Assembly (NCBI GenBank): GCA_964454305.1
Contig: CAYVXX010000003.1
Span: 4,513 to 68,512 of the forward strand
From: JAUSPI01 sp964454305
GTDB lineage: Bacteria > Desulfobacterota > Syntrophia > Syntrophales > JADFWA01
Direction: 5' to 3'
Length of the DNA stretch: 64,000 nt
The notes beneath the pieces were generated by a model that saw only the letters and a program-made list of their open reading frames with translations, searched no databases and was not told the DNA's origin. The translations under genes and the position numbers were made by a program. Numbering within the stretch: the stretch's first letter is position 1; every line of letters starts with the position of its first letter. Below are positions 37,965 to 47,289 of this stretch, piece by piece.

Positions 37965-38846
37965 TTATAAATTGATGGAGACATTAACTTCCATATTAAT
38001 CAATTTGTCTGCTACTTCGGAGTGATTAAGGCGAATCTTGACTTTGGCAACTTTCGATTTTTCGGAAATTACTCTGCCGATGGATTCGATCTGTCCTGTT
38101 AATGCTTTGGGCAGAGAATTGCTGGTAATCGTAACACTCTGACCGAGCGACAGTTTCAGGAGGTCACTCTCGAAAATATCTGCAATTACATATATCTGCC
38201 TGAGATCCGCCATCGTTATGATTGTTCCGCTTCCGGTACTTTCCCCAACGTTCTGAAGGATCTCGATTATGGTTCCATCACATGGTGCTTTGATGACCGC
38301 ATTTTGCAATTTTTCTCTGGCTACGTGTAGTTGGTCAATTGCTCTCTTTACCTTGATATCGCGATCCAATACGAGGCGCTGCAGTTCCTGACCTGCCAGG
38401 TCAAGATTGAGTTGAGCAGTCTTTACATGGCTTTCACGGAGCTGTGTCTCCTGTTTGGAAACCGAGTCACCACCAATTCTTTCAAATCTGCTGAGTCTTT
38501 TTGAGGCTAATTCGTGATCCTCTTTTGCAACCTTCACCTTCAGTTTTTGAATCGCAATGGCCTTCTTGCCCAGCTTATCTGCCTCCTCTACTGCCAGTTC
38601 GGCCAATGCGACTTCAAGCGACTGAGTGGCTTTGCTGCGTAAAATGACGAGCTGTGTCCCTTTTTCAACAAAATCGCCCTCTTTAACCATAATGTCAGCG
38701 ATGATATCTCCGGATTGTCCTACCAGATTAACGATACCGCCGGCCGGCTTAATGCGGCCTAACGCGCCTACTTTTTCTCCGGCCATGAGTTCCGAATTAA
38801 CTGCAAACATAGCCAGAACAAGAATGACAACTAATTTCTTTTTCAT
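37965..38846 (-). CDS. DevB/HlyD-type membrane fusion protein
   Basis: A signal sequence (MKKKLVVILVLAMFAVNSEL) is followed by a biotinyl-lipoyl-like half motif (GDIIADIMVKEGDFVEKGTQL), a coiled-coil hairpin of about 100 residues and a second lipoyl half (VIKAPCDGTIIEILQNVGE). This is the periplasmic adaptor that joins FtsX-type permeases to TolC. At 293 residues it is short, but it has both lipoyl halves, the hairpin and a beta-barrel part. It is 36 bases from the TolC-like gene and about 100 bases from the ATPase gene. Confidence 0.85.
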   Translation of the reverse strand: MKKKLVVILVLAMFAVNSELMAGEKVGALGRIKPAGGIVNLVGQSGDIIADIMVKEGDFVEKGTQLVILRSKATQSLEVALAELAVEEADKLGKKAIAIQKLKVKVAKEDHELASKRLSRFERIGGDSVSKQETQLRESHVKTAQLNLDLAGQELQRLVLDRDIKVKRAIDQLHVAREKLQNAVIKAPCDGTIIEILQNVGESTGSGTIITMADLRQIYVIADIFESDLLKLSLGQSVTITSNSLPKALTGQIESIGRVISEKSKVAKVKIRLNHSEVADKLINMEVNVSINL

Positions 38847-38882
38847 TTATCACGTCCCAGATACATGTTTTTTAAGGTTATT

Positions 38883-40457
38883 TTAAAAGGGCAGCTCCAT
38901 CAGGCTTTTCAGCCTGAAACGAACTTTCTCGTCTTTTCCGTCTTCTTCAAAAACAGTGCCGGTAACATAACGGAGTTCGGCCAAAGCTACGATATATTTG
39001 CTCATCGCATTATTTTCTGCGACCCTGGCTTCGGAGTAACGGTCCTCTATATCAATGACCGAGGTCAAAGTGGTTTCATTTTCTTTGAGCTTGGCGTTTT
39101 CATGGATTACCGCTTTACGATAATCTTCCGTTGACTTTCGGGAGAGATTGTATTCATGAATGGTACGCCGCAGTGTTTCCATGGCAACAAGTACCTGTGA
39201 AGCAATATTGTTAGATAATTCAGCCGCAGTAAACGCCTTCTCTTTCACAAGAGCTTTCCTGCGAAGCATTTCGCCTCGAGCTGCGTTGTTTTCGATTGGT
39301 AGTTCGAGGTTGAGCGCCCCGAAGACATTGCCCCCCGTCAGGTTGTTGGAAAACCCTTCGTAATAGCGGTGTGCATTCGAGCTTTCATCCAGCCCGGCAT
39401 ATCCGACTCTGAAACTGAAATCGAGACGAGGCTTTATATCATTTTCTGCCTTGTGTAAGAGAATTTCTTCTGTATTAATGTCGACTTTGGATGAGAGATA
39501 ATCGGCCCTGTGCCTCAACGCTTCGTTGATGTACTTATCACGAGCAAGGGTTTCAAAAACATCCGGATTAATCACTTCAGGATATGTTCCCTCTACACGC
39601 GGAGCTGTGGATAATTCCTGCGGGGTGAGGCCAATGGCAACGGCAAGGGCCTGTTTGCTTTTATAAAGCTCAAGCCGGGCATCTGAAAGGCTGCTTTGCC
39701 TAATGAGAAGCTTGGCTCTTGCCTGATTCAAAAGAAACGGCTCAATTTCTCCTCCTTGTACGAGAAGCTCAACGAGTTTGAATATCTCAAAAGAACGTTT
39801 TTCCGAATCTTCAAGGATTTCCACGTTCTTTCCGGCAGCGAGACACTTCCAGTAAGCCGATGCTGTGGAGAAAACACTTTTGGAAATATTGTGCTTTGAT
39901 AATAATTCTGAGGTATTAAGGTTGGAACGTGCAGCCAATTCATTGGCGCCGGTGTTTTTTACGCCAAGTCCTCTTAACAGGGGAATGACGATTTCAACGT
40001 TGACATCGGAACGATTTACTGATTTGTACTGAGAAGAATTGTCATATGAATCCAACGCCGATACAGTTGGCGAAACCGTTATTCCTGTGCGCGACTTTTT
40101 TGAAACCCCGATGGATAAAGCTGTATCTTCTCCCTTGAGTTTGTCCGTAACGGAACCGCCACTTGAAGCGGCGGCGGCTTCTGCCGCTCGTTTCTGTAAT
40201 TCCGTCAGGGGCAGCTTTTGAAGCTCTCTGGAAATGGTGCCGGTTCCTGTCCAATCGAATGTTCCTGAAGCTTTTTGCAGCGCACCTTCACTTTGACGAA
40301 CTTTTTCTTTCTGTATTTTAACTCCGAGATTAGATTCAAGGGTCTTTAAAATTGCATCCTCTAAGGAAATGGTACGCTCTGCAGCTTCGAGTTGCTGGAA
40401 GGGGATGGAGATGCAAACCAAAAAAAGGAAGATACTGTGTATGAACGTTTTCTTCAT
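38883..40457 (-). CDS. TolC-family outer-membrane efflux protein
   Basis: This 524-residue protein starts with a signal peptide (SIFLFLVCISIPFQQLEAAE) and shows the duplicated TolC pattern of long helices with N-x-x-x-SELL and barrel segments. It provides the outer-membrane channel for the DevBCA-like exporter and is the first gene of the minus-strand run that also encodes adaptor, ATPase, sugar enzymes, flippase-like protein and two permeases. Its promoter should lie in 40458-40530, where a dispersed repeat also sits. Confidence 0.85.
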   Translation of the reverse strand: MKKTFIHSIFLFLVCISIPFQQLEAAERTISLEDAILKTLESNLGVKIQKEKVRQSEGALQKASGTFDWTGTGTISRELQKLPLTELQKRAAEAAAASSGGSVTDKLKGEDTALSIGVSKKSRTGITVSPTVSALDSYDNSSQYKSVNRSDVNVEIVIPLLRGLGVKNTGANELAARSNLNTSELLSKHNISKSVFSTASAYWKCLAAGKNVEILEDSEKRSFEIFKLVELLVQGGEIEPFLLNQARAKLLIRQSSLSDARLELYKSKQALAVAIGLTPQELSTAPRVEGTYPEVINPDVFETLARDKYINEALRHRADYLSSKVDINTEEILLHKAENDIKPRLDFSFRVGYAGLDESSNAHRYYEGFSNNLTGGNVFGALNLELPIENNAARGEMLRRKALVKEKAFTAAELSNNIASQVLVAMETLRRTIHEYNLSRKSTEDYRKAVIHENAKLKENETTLTSVIDIEDRYSEARVAENNAMSKYIVALAELRYVTGTVFEEDGKDEKVRFRLKSLMELPF

Positions 40458-40486
40458 TGGCTTTTTCTGTTTTTAACATTGAAGCT

Positions 40487-40529
40487 CCCCGCTGCAAGCA
40501 ACGGGGAATGCGCTCGCTGTTCAGTTCAA
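40487..40529 (-). repeat. Dispersed 43-bp repeat, copy B
   Basis: Reverse complement of 15975-16017 with two mismatches, both in the hairpin part. GAAGCT precedes it at 40481-40486, and this extension is shared with the partial copies at 16065-16090 and 52303-52316. Confidence 0.8.
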
Positions 40530-40871
40530 AAGATACTTTGCCAGATTACATTGTTCAGTTAGTCTTCGATCTGTTTTTGCAGGATCGCATATATAATCCT
40601 GAAACCGGCTTTCTTTTACTTTAAGAACCTGTACGTCATATATGCATACATTTGAAAAAAAATGCTACACTACTTGTCACGTCACTGTCAAAGAAAAATT
40701 AATTTTCACCTGATTTTTACGAATGAGTCAAGTATCAAGTTTGTATTGAAGTTGTTTTACTATTATGAAAAATAATGCCGTGGGTTCGTGGTGGAGAAAT
40801 CTTCGGGGAATCTCAGACTGTTAAGGAAAATTACTGACGTTATTTTTCTTCGAAGAATTATTGGTTTTATT

Positions 40872-40890
40872 CGCTCGCTGTTCAGTTCAA
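40872..40890 (-). repeat. Partial copy of the dispersed repeat
   Basis: Nineteen bases are identical to the right-hand end of the copy at 40487-40529, in the same orientation. The hairpin half is absent. Confidence 0.7.
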
Positions 40891-41034
40891 GGTGTAAAAC
40901 TTTTCGAACAGTTACTGTGACGAACCCAATTAATTTCTTGTTGCATTTTCTATTGTTACGATTTATATTGAGCGGCAGATTTAGACCCTTTAATCATGGC
41001 AGGTGTTCACACGGATAAGGCAATTTAAAAAAGA

Positions 41035-41292
41035 ATGAAAGAGGCGGCAAAAGAAGACATTCTAACAGATTTGAAGCTTATAGCCGTGAAAGAATTAGAA
41101 CTTGCTCCGGAAGAGCTTTCCCGGCTTCAGCCTGATTCTCCCATAATAGAAACTCTCAACCTCGATTCCCTTGCCCAGACGGCGTTTATATTCGCGATTG
41201 AAGATCATTATGGAATTGCATTTGAGCTGGAAGATACGGCAAAAATAGAAACCTTACAGGATATAATTAATCTAATCAAAAAAAAGATATAG
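41035..41292 (+). CDS. Acyl carrier protein
   Basis: This 85-residue acidic helical protein has the phosphopantetheine site in NLDSLAQTAF (serine of LDSL). It lies 29 bases before the fatty acyl-AMP ligase gene. In such pairs the ligase activates a fatty acid and loads it on the ACP, which hands it to a polyketide synthase. Here the PKS-AOS at 1542-10568 is the obvious recipient, although it is 30 kb away. The ribosome site is weak. Confidence 0.85.
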   Translation: MKEAAKEDILTDLKLIAVKELELAPEELSRLQPDSPIIETLNLDSLAQTAFIFAIEDHYGIAFELEDTAKIETLQDIINLIKKKI

Positions 41293-41321
41293 CACCGGTT
41301 TACCGGGTAGAGGCTTTTATA

Positions 41322-43109
41322 ATGGTCCAGCACAAAGTGCCATTTTTAACTATCGTGGAAGCGCTCTCTACGAGAGAAGAATGTACGTCATTTGGTGTGC
41401 GGTTCATCTCTCGCTCCGGTGAAGCTACCTTTTACCCATACTGCGATATCCTGAAAAGGGCAAAGTCAGTGGCTGGCACACTTCAGTCCACGGGCCTTGT
41501 GCCGGGAGATCGTGTGGGCGTGATCCTTCCTACCTCGATTCACTTCTTTGACGTGTTTCTCGGTGTTATACTCGCCGGGGGAATTCCTTGCGCGCTATAT
41601 CCGCCATTTCGGCTTGGCCGGTTGCCCGAATACTACGATCGAACCCGGAGGATGTTGTCAAAAATCGGAACGAGGTTTCTCGTTGTGGATGGGCGAATAG
41701 GAAAGATCTTAGGCCCGGTCGTGGAAGGCGTGGATACTGTCGAAACCGTTTTCAATCCCAAGAGTCTTCTCGGTTCTGCCGTATGGACCCCGGTTTACCC
41801 CGATCCGGACAGTCCCGCCTTTCTGCAATTTTCATCCGGTACTACCGTTGATCCGAAGGCAGTTATAGTGTCGCACGTAAATCTTATCAGCAATCTGGAG
41901 ATGATGGGCAAGATATTCCGGATGTATTCTCCGGAAGAGCTGTCCCTGGAGACTGTGTGCTGGCTTCCCCTTTATCACGACATGGGTTTGGTCGGATGTA
42001 TGTTCAATGGGCTTTATTATCCCGCAACAATGAATTATATCGAGCCCGACGTTTTTGTCGCAAAGCCTGCTATCTGGTTACAGACAATCTCCCGCTACAG
42101 AGCGGGAATTTCTCCGGCCCCTCACTTTGCATACAATTTCTGCACAGAAAAAATCAGAGATGATGAAATGGCCGGGGTGGACCTCTCATGCTGGAAAGTT
42201 GCGATGAACGGGTCGGAACAGATCGATGTGCCTGGGATAAAAAAATTTGTACAGCGTTTCGCGAAGTGGGGTTTCAGTGACGCCGCGATGACCCCCGTCT
42301 ATGGGCTCGCGGAAACGGTATTAGCCGTCACATTTTCTGATTTTATGGAGCCGCCGGTGGTAAAGGAGTTTGATCGTGCGAGTATCTCCGAACAGGGGAG
42401 GGCCGATCCGGGAGACGGACATGAGGTTGTCTCCGTCGGCCGGCCTCTTTGCGGAATCGATGTTCGGATTTGCGATGAGCGGGATACACCGATGAAAGAT
42501 AATCGCGTTGGCAAGATCATGGTAAAGGGACCCTCTGTGTCGCCCGGCTACTATGGCGATCCGGAAACGACCTCAACGACGATCCGCAACGGCTGGCTCG
42601 ATACCGGAGATTTGGGATTCATCTGCGATAAAGAGCTATACATTACCGGAAGGACAAAGGACATTATAATAATTCGCGGCCAAAACATTGCCCCTCAGGC
42701 AATCGAAACACTGGTGTGCGATGTAAAGGATGTTCGTGCCGGATGTGTTGCTGCGGTCAGTACATTTGTGAAAGGGAAGGGCGAGCAGCTCATCATTCTT
42801 GCCGAGAGGGACAGGCGCGCCACACGATCGGAAGAAGTATTAGTCGGAATGATAAGGGAATGTGTTATTGCAGGCACAGGGTTGAGTCCGCACCTCGTGC
42901 AAATACTTGAACCCGGTACCCTCCCGCGTACCTCATCGGGAAAGATACGACGCCTCGATGCGCTGAGAATGTTTCTTGCCGGAGAACTTGTACCGCCTGA
43001 AAAAATGGGCGCCCTGAAGATAATCATAGGGCTTGCGAAGTCTTGTCTTGCCTGGGGTCGATTCCGGCTTAAACGGTACAGACAGTATGGAAAAGTTGAA
43101 AATTTGTAG
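41322..43109 (+). CDS. Fatty acyl-AMP ligase (FAAL-like)
   Basis: This 595-residue adenylate-forming enzyme has FLQFSSGTTVDPKAV (P-loop), WLPLYHDMGLVG (typical of FAALs), YGLAETVLAV, and GWLDTGDLGFI with GRTKDIIIIRGQNIAPQ. FAALs make fatty acyl-adenylates and pass the acyl group to an ACP rather than CoA. Paired with the adjacent ACP it should supply a starter chain for the polyketide synthase or an acyl group for the N-acyltransferase. AGAGG precedes the ATG. Confidence 0.88.
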   Translation: MVQHKVPFLTIVEALSTREECTSFGVRFISRSGEATFYPYCDILKRAKSVAGTLQSTGLVPGDRVGVILPTSIHFFDVFLGVILAGGIPCALYPPFRLGRLPEYYDRTRRMLSKIGTRFLVVDGRIGKILGPVVEGVDTVETVFNPKSLLGSAVWTPVYPDPDSPAFLQFSSGTTVDPKAVIVSHVNLISNLEMMGKIFRMYSPEELSLETVCWLPLYHDMGLVGCMFNGLYYPATMNYIEPDVFVAKPAIWLQTISRYRAGISPAPHFAYNFCTEKIRDDEMAGVDLSCWKVAMNGSEQIDVPGIKKFVQRFAKWGFSDAAMTPVYGLAETVLAVTFSDFMEPPVVKEFDRASISEQGRADPGDGHEVVSVGRPLCGIDVRICDERDTPMKDNRVGKIMVKGPSVSPGYYGDPETTSTTIRNGWLDTGDLGFICDKELYITGRTKDIIIIRGQNIAPQAIETLVCDVKDVRAGCVAAVSTFVKGKGEQLIILAERDRRATRSEEVLVGMIRECVIAGTGLSPHLVQILEPGTLPRTSSGKIRRLDALRMFLAGELVPPEKMGALKIIIGLAKSCLAWGRFRLKRYRQYGKVENL

Positions 43110-43171
43110 ATTTCTCAAGTTCAATGGATACCAGGCGGAATGCCCCCAATTTTAGATGAAAAGAGGTAATC

Positions 43172-44596
43172 ATGCATTGTAGATTTAGTTTGTACTTTGG
43201 AATTATTCTATTTTTCATTTTTTCTTCTCTTTTCTTTCCGTCAGATTCAATCAGGGCCGCAGATCCTTCAGACAGTCCGGTATCGGAATCCAGCGATAAG
43301 GCAAACAAGAAGGCTGTTGAAAAGCTCCGCACGATGACCCCGGAGGAGATTAAAGCCCTGGATGAAAAACTCGCCGAGGCGATGACCCTCTATTACGACA
43401 GAAAGTTTGGGCAAGCCCTGACCATCTTCAAGGAGATAGCCGGCGATGTGGAGACGATGGACGTCATGTGGTGGCTCGGCACAAGCGCCATGAATGCCGG
43501 AGAGATCCAGCTTGCCATCGAAAAGTTTAAGAGGATGCTGGAGATAGATCCCCAACTGCACAGGGTCAGGCTGGAACTTGCGATGAGCTATTTCAAGCTG
43601 GGAAAATACGATGAAGCGCGCCGGGAGATCGAAATAGTCCGGGCGGCAAAACCACCTGAAGCCGTTCAGAAAAATATGGATAAGCTCCTTGCCGCTATAG
43701 AACAGGAGACGAAGAAGCTATTCTGGAATGTCAGGTTTTCCCAGGGCATCATGTATGACACCAATGTCAGCGCGGGCCCGAATGAGCGGGAACTGAAGGT
43801 ATCAGGAGGAACCCTGACAATCGATACTGATTCCAAAAAGATTCGAGACGAGGCACTGGTAACCAGTCTACAGGGCAATGTTCTCTATGATTTTGGCCGG
43901 AAACAGAATTTCATGTGGAATACGGAAGTTATATTTTACAACAGCGCTTATCAAACTTACTCCAAGTACAACTTTATGATGGTTGATATAAATACGGGTC
44001 CCTGGTGGGTTGGCAGACGCGATATCATCAAGGCGCCTGTCGGATACCGTGAGCAGTATTACGGAAGTGAGCGCCTGTCTAATATTATTCATATTGATCC
44101 CAGTTATGAGCATTACTTCTCCCAGTATTTCAGTCTGCGCGCATTATACTCCTACAACAAAGAATTCTTCTATAATGAGGACAATTCATCCCTTGAAAAT
44201 AACACCCAGGTTTATGAACTCAGTCCGAGTATTTATCTGGGGAATCGTCGTCATATTATTTCGGGGGCTTTAGGGCACGAGAATCGTGATGCCGATGCAC
44301 GCAGATTCTGTTACAGTGCATGGTACTATGCGCTATCGTATTTTACACGGTTTTCCACCAACACGGAGATTTTCTTCAGGTACAAATGGATTGAGAAGAA
44401 TTACAGGGATAAGCCCCTTCTGTATACACAGGATCGTGAAGACAGACGTCATACCATCACGGCAGTTGTAAACCAGGAGTTTTACAAGGATTTTTTCGCA
44501 TCGCTTGCATTTTACTATACAGACAATCATTCAAATGCTTCACTTTACGAGTTTGACAAAGCCACCTACACGATTAATGTGGGGTTTAAGTTTTAA
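43172..44596 (+). CDS. TPR plus outer-membrane barrel protein, Slam-like (type XI secretion candidate)
   Basis: This 474-residue protein has a signal peptide (residues 1-30), a TPR region (about 60-170, with AMNAGEIQLAIEKFKRML and YFKLGKYDEARREI), and a C-terminal beta-barrel from about 190 that ends in an aromatic residue (NVGFKF). This layout and length match Slam proteins (surface lipoprotein assembly modulators), the outer-membrane part of type XI secretion. The next gene, 34 bases on, encodes a protein with TbpB-like barrel repeats, which is the kind of cargo Slam delivers. AGAGG precedes the ATG. Confidence 0.65.
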   Translation: MHCRFSLYFGIILFFIFSSLFFPSDSIRAADPSDSPVSESSDKANKKAVEKLRTMTPEEIKALDEKLAEAMTLYYDRKFGQALTIFKEIAGDVETMDVMWWLGTSAMNAGEIQLAIEKFKRMLEIDPQLHRVRLELAMSYFKLGKYDEARREIEIVRAAKPPEAVQKNMDKLLAAIEQETKKLFWNVRFSQGIMYDTNVSAGPNERELKVSGGTLTIDTDSKKIRDEALVTSLQGNVLYDFGRKQNFMWNTEVIFYNSAYQTYSKYNFMMVDINTGPWWVGRRDIIKAPVGYREQYYGSERLSNIIHIDPSYEHYFSQYFSLRALYSYNKEFFYNEDNSSLENNTQVYELSPSIYLGNRRHIISGALGHENRDADARRFCYSAWYYALSYFTRFSTNTEIFFRYKWIEKNYRDKPLLYTQDREDRRHTITAVVNQEFYKDFFASLAFYYTDNHSNASLYEFDKATYTINVGFKF

Positions 44597-44630
44597 CTGT
44601 CAAGGTACAGCTTAAACAGGGGGAATAACC

Positions 44631-47192
44631 ATGAAACGGCATATTTTTATAATGTTAATTGTCGCGGCCTTTCTGTTAGGGTGGTCGCAGATTTTGTTGT
44701 GCCAGGAGGGCAGGGGAAATGCGGTGCCGGCAGACATGCTCCAGGAGGAGCTGCGGGGCCTTGATATAAAAGATTATTTTATCAGCTCCGACGCTGAAGA
44801 AGTGGGGTTTGTGAGGACTTTAGCCGGTCATATGGTTGTAAGACACGGGGATTCGGGTGAGGCCTACTTTGCGGTGCCCGGTGACAAGCTTTTTAAAAAG
44901 GACATCATTTTTACGCTGGAAAAATCCCGCTGTCGCCTGAAGTTCCTTGACGATAATGTGGTCACACTGGGTGAAAAGACCATGCTTGCCATAAAGGAAT
45001 TTGCAGCCGACCTCAAACTGAAGGAAAAGAAATCGGTTTATAAAGTGACCAGGGGCAAGGCGATGTTCTATGCCCTGAAATTACTTCGGTACAGAAAGGC
45101 GTCGATGTCGGTTGAGACCCCGACCGCCGTAGCGGGGGTGAGGGGGACCAAGTTCGGTGTGGAAGTCAAGGAGACGAAGGAAAAATCGACTGCCCTGCGC
45201 CCTGTATACCTTGCCGATGCCTCGGAGACGGGATGGATCAGGCTTGCTCAGAGTGGTCCCGAGGGCTACATAACCGCTACGATAGTTTACAATTTTGATG
45301 GAACAGTGACTGTCACTTCAACGGTAACCGGGCAGAGCGTGACATTGCTTCCCGGACAGATGATCAATATGTTCGTTACGGGTCCCGGCAATGTGGTCTT
45401 TATTCCGCCCAATGTATGGCAGCAGTTTCTGGATGATACATCAGCGCCGGGTGGAGGCGGTGGAACAGGCGGTGGAACAGGTGGTGGAACAGGCGGCGGA
45501 ACAGGTGGTGGCGGGACTAATGGCTCAACTACGTCTACCGATCTTACACAGACGCTGACAGGTAAAGGATCAGAAGAGGGAGTATCCGATACTGTTACCG
45601 ATCCTGAGACGAATGCAACGGGAACTCAAGTGGGGTACTTCGCGGGGATGCTTACAAATCAATCCGGTTCCAGTCTGGAGGAAGTGTTTGCCAGCAAGAC
45701 TCGTCAGAATTTCAATGGTGACAATATTTGGGCGAGGGGCAGCAAGAACACATCATCCGATTATCTAAGAGCTGGCCCTGGATATACCCTGGATAATCCT
45801 TATGCGAAGTGGGCGATGTTCGATTCCGGATCGAAAAACTCGGGAGATCTTGGAGACAACCATGCGATAAATCATAGCGAACTGGGTCATATCAGTGGCG
45901 AAGCTAGTGATTACCTGCTCGAATGGGGTTACTGGATCATACCTACGAAATTTACCGTAGATAGCGTGGATTATCTCGTGGATAACAGGGGATATTACAT
46001 CTTCGGTGATGACACATCATCGATGCCCGGTACGGGATCGGCTTCCTATAGCGGAGATGCATACGGCACTTACTGGTCATCGGGTAGTGGTACCGATATG
46101 GATGGGTCTTTCAGCTGCAGTGTTAATTTTAGTACTGCCGCGATAAGCGATTTTGACTTGAGTGTTTTGTCCAGCGACGAGTCAACGTCGGCCTCAATCA
46201 CAGACGCCACAGGGTCTTTTTCGGGTAGCAGTTACTTCCAGATCACAGGGGGCACATGGAATCTCAATGGTGTGACCCCTGATGACAAGATGTGTTACGG
46301 GTCGTTTTACGGGAGTGCTGCGGATTACATCGGTGGCGCCTGGGGGATGTATAATACAAGTTCCAACACGGGGGCCGTCGGTATATTCAAGGGTGATAAA
46401 GGAAGTATCGCTCCGTCGACCCATTACGGCTATATGACAGGGATGCTTGAACATTCGTCTGGAACGAGGACGTACGCCACAACTTACATAAGCCAGACGC
46501 TGACAAATTTTGATGCCGGCAGTGTCAAGGTTGCAGAAGCAGGAAAAGATGTTGCTACGTATTATATCAAGCTGAACGGGAGTGTAAGTCCGAGAACACT
46601 TGATGAGTGGACCCGCTTTTATGAGTATCCTGTTACCTGGTCCGGCTCCGAAGGGATCAGCCGAACGGAGACCGGTCACAGCGAATATATGGAGTGGGGG
46701 CACTGGACACAAACGACCGCAATGCCAAGCGATGGACACGATTATTATTTTGCGAACCGCGGTTATTACGTCTGGGGTGATTATACACAGGATATGCCGA
46801 CGGGCACGGCGACATACAGCGGTGACGCCTATGGGACATTCTGGAAGAGTGACGCTGTGGGCGATAATATGACGGGAACATTCGATTCCACTGTGAATTT
46901 CGCTACAGCCGAAATCAGTGACTTTAATATGACTGTTACCGGAACCAGCCATTCGGCTATCATAGAAAATGCTTCAGGTTCAATAAGTGACAGTAAGTTC
47001 AGTCTGAGCGAAGGTACGTGGAAACTGGGCACAACGGGTACTGAAATAAGTGCTACCTCGTACTCGGGACACGGTTCTTTTTACGGCACCAATGCCGCGG
47101 CGATAGGCGGTGTATGGCAGATGGATCATAGCTGTTGTGACTATCACGCTGTCGGGTCATTTGCCGGCACTAAACAGGCTGTAGAGGATTAG
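44631..47192 (+). CDS. FecR-domain protein with two TbpB-like barrel repeats
   Basis: This 853-residue exported protein has a signal peptide with LLCQE (cysteine 24), but leucine at -1 makes it a poor lipobox. A FecR domain (about 60-190) ends in TAVAGVRGTKFGV. A glycine-threonine linker (about 276-300) follows. Two homologous domains of about 210-250 residues then share YSGDAYGT, a FSTA/FATA-ISDF strand, GSFYG...IGG and AVG-FKG/FAG endings. The GSFYG...GG...G-F-G-K pattern is that of transferrin-binding-protein-B-type beta barrels. With the Slam-like gene immediately upstream it is a likely surface-delivered partner. Ligand and function are unknown. Confidence 0.65.
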   Translation: MKRHIFIMLIVAAFLLGWSQILLCQEGRGNAVPADMLQEELRGLDIKDYFISSDAEEVGFVRTLAGHMVVRHGDSGEAYFAVPGDKLFKKDIIFTLEKSRCRLKFLDDNVVTLGEKTMLAIKEFAADLKLKEKKSVYKVTRGKAMFYALKLLRYRKASMSVETPTAVAGVRGTKFGVEVKETKEKSTALRPVYLADASETGWIRLAQSGPEGYITATIVYNFDGTVTVTSTVTGQSVTLLPGQMINMFVTGPGNVVFIPPNVWQQFLDDTSAPGGGGGTGGGTGGGTGGGTGGGGTNGSTTSTDLTQTLTGKGSEEGVSDTVTDPETNATGTQVGYFAGMLTNQSGSSLEEVFASKTRQNFNGDNIWARGSKNTSSDYLRAGPGYTLDNPYAKWAMFDSGSKNSGDLGDNHAINHSELGHISGEASDYLLEWGYWIIPTKFTVDSVDYLVDNRGYYIFGDDTSSMPGTGSASYSGDAYGTYWSSGSGTDMDGSFSCSVNFSTAAISDFDLSVLSSDESTSASITDATGSFSGSSYFQITGGTWNLNGVTPDDKMCYGSFYGSAADYIGGAWGMYNTSSNTGAVGIFKGDKGSIAPSTHYGYMTGMLEHSSGTRTYATTYISQTLTNFDAGSVKVAEAGKDVATYYIKLNGSVSPRTLDEWTRFYEYPVTWSGSEGISRTETGHSEYMEWGHWTQTTAMPSDGHDYYFANRGYYVWGDYTQDMPTGTATYSGDAYGTFWKSDAVGDNMTGTFDSTVNFATAEISDFNMTVTGTSHSAIIENASGSISDSKFSLSEGTWKLGTTGTEISATSYSGHGSFYGTNAAAIGGVWQMDHSCCDYHAVGSFAGTKQAVED
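45456..45503 (+). repeat. 12-bp tandem repeat in the glycine linker
   Basis: Four consecutive 12-base units, the first two GGCGGTGGAACA and the others with one or two changes, plus a partial fifth, encode GGGT repeats. Such tracts change length by slippage without breaking the frame. Confidence 0.85.
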
Positions 47193-47229
47193 AGTAAGTG
47201 ATTTTAAAAAGATCGTCAATATATATTAA

Positions 47230-47264
47230 GGGGCCTTGTCTTTTTGAGGCAAGGCCCTCTTTTA
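47230..47264 (+). terminator. Intrinsic terminator after the FecR/barrel gene
   Basis: Arms GGGCCTTG (47231-47238) and CAAGGCCC (47250-47257) are followed by TCTTTT. This is the clearest terminator on the plus strand in this area and closes the Slam-like operon. Confidence 0.75.
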
Positions 47265-47289
47265 ACAGTCCGGATCATGCCGGGGGAGA

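Larger units (their letters stand above)
40458..41034. other. Divergent intergenic region with two dispersed-repeat copies
   Basis: This 577-base gap separates the exporter run from the ACP gene. It contains a full repeat copy (40487-40529) and a 19-base partial copy (40872-40890), both in the opposite orientation to the copy at 15975. I see no convincing gene. It must hold the promoters of tolC-like and the ACP gene, but no clear pair of promoter boxes stands out. Confidence 0.6.

Noticed and set aside
45456..45515. Glycine-rich repeat as a sign of a PE-PGRS or silk-like protein
   Set aside because: The tract is only about 20 residues and simply links the FecR domain to the barrel domains.
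46194..46952. Minus-strand open frame of 252 codons inside the FecR/barrel gene
   Set aside because: Antisense to a gene with a clear domain structure; the product is rich in cysteine, isoleucine and arginine with no known motif.
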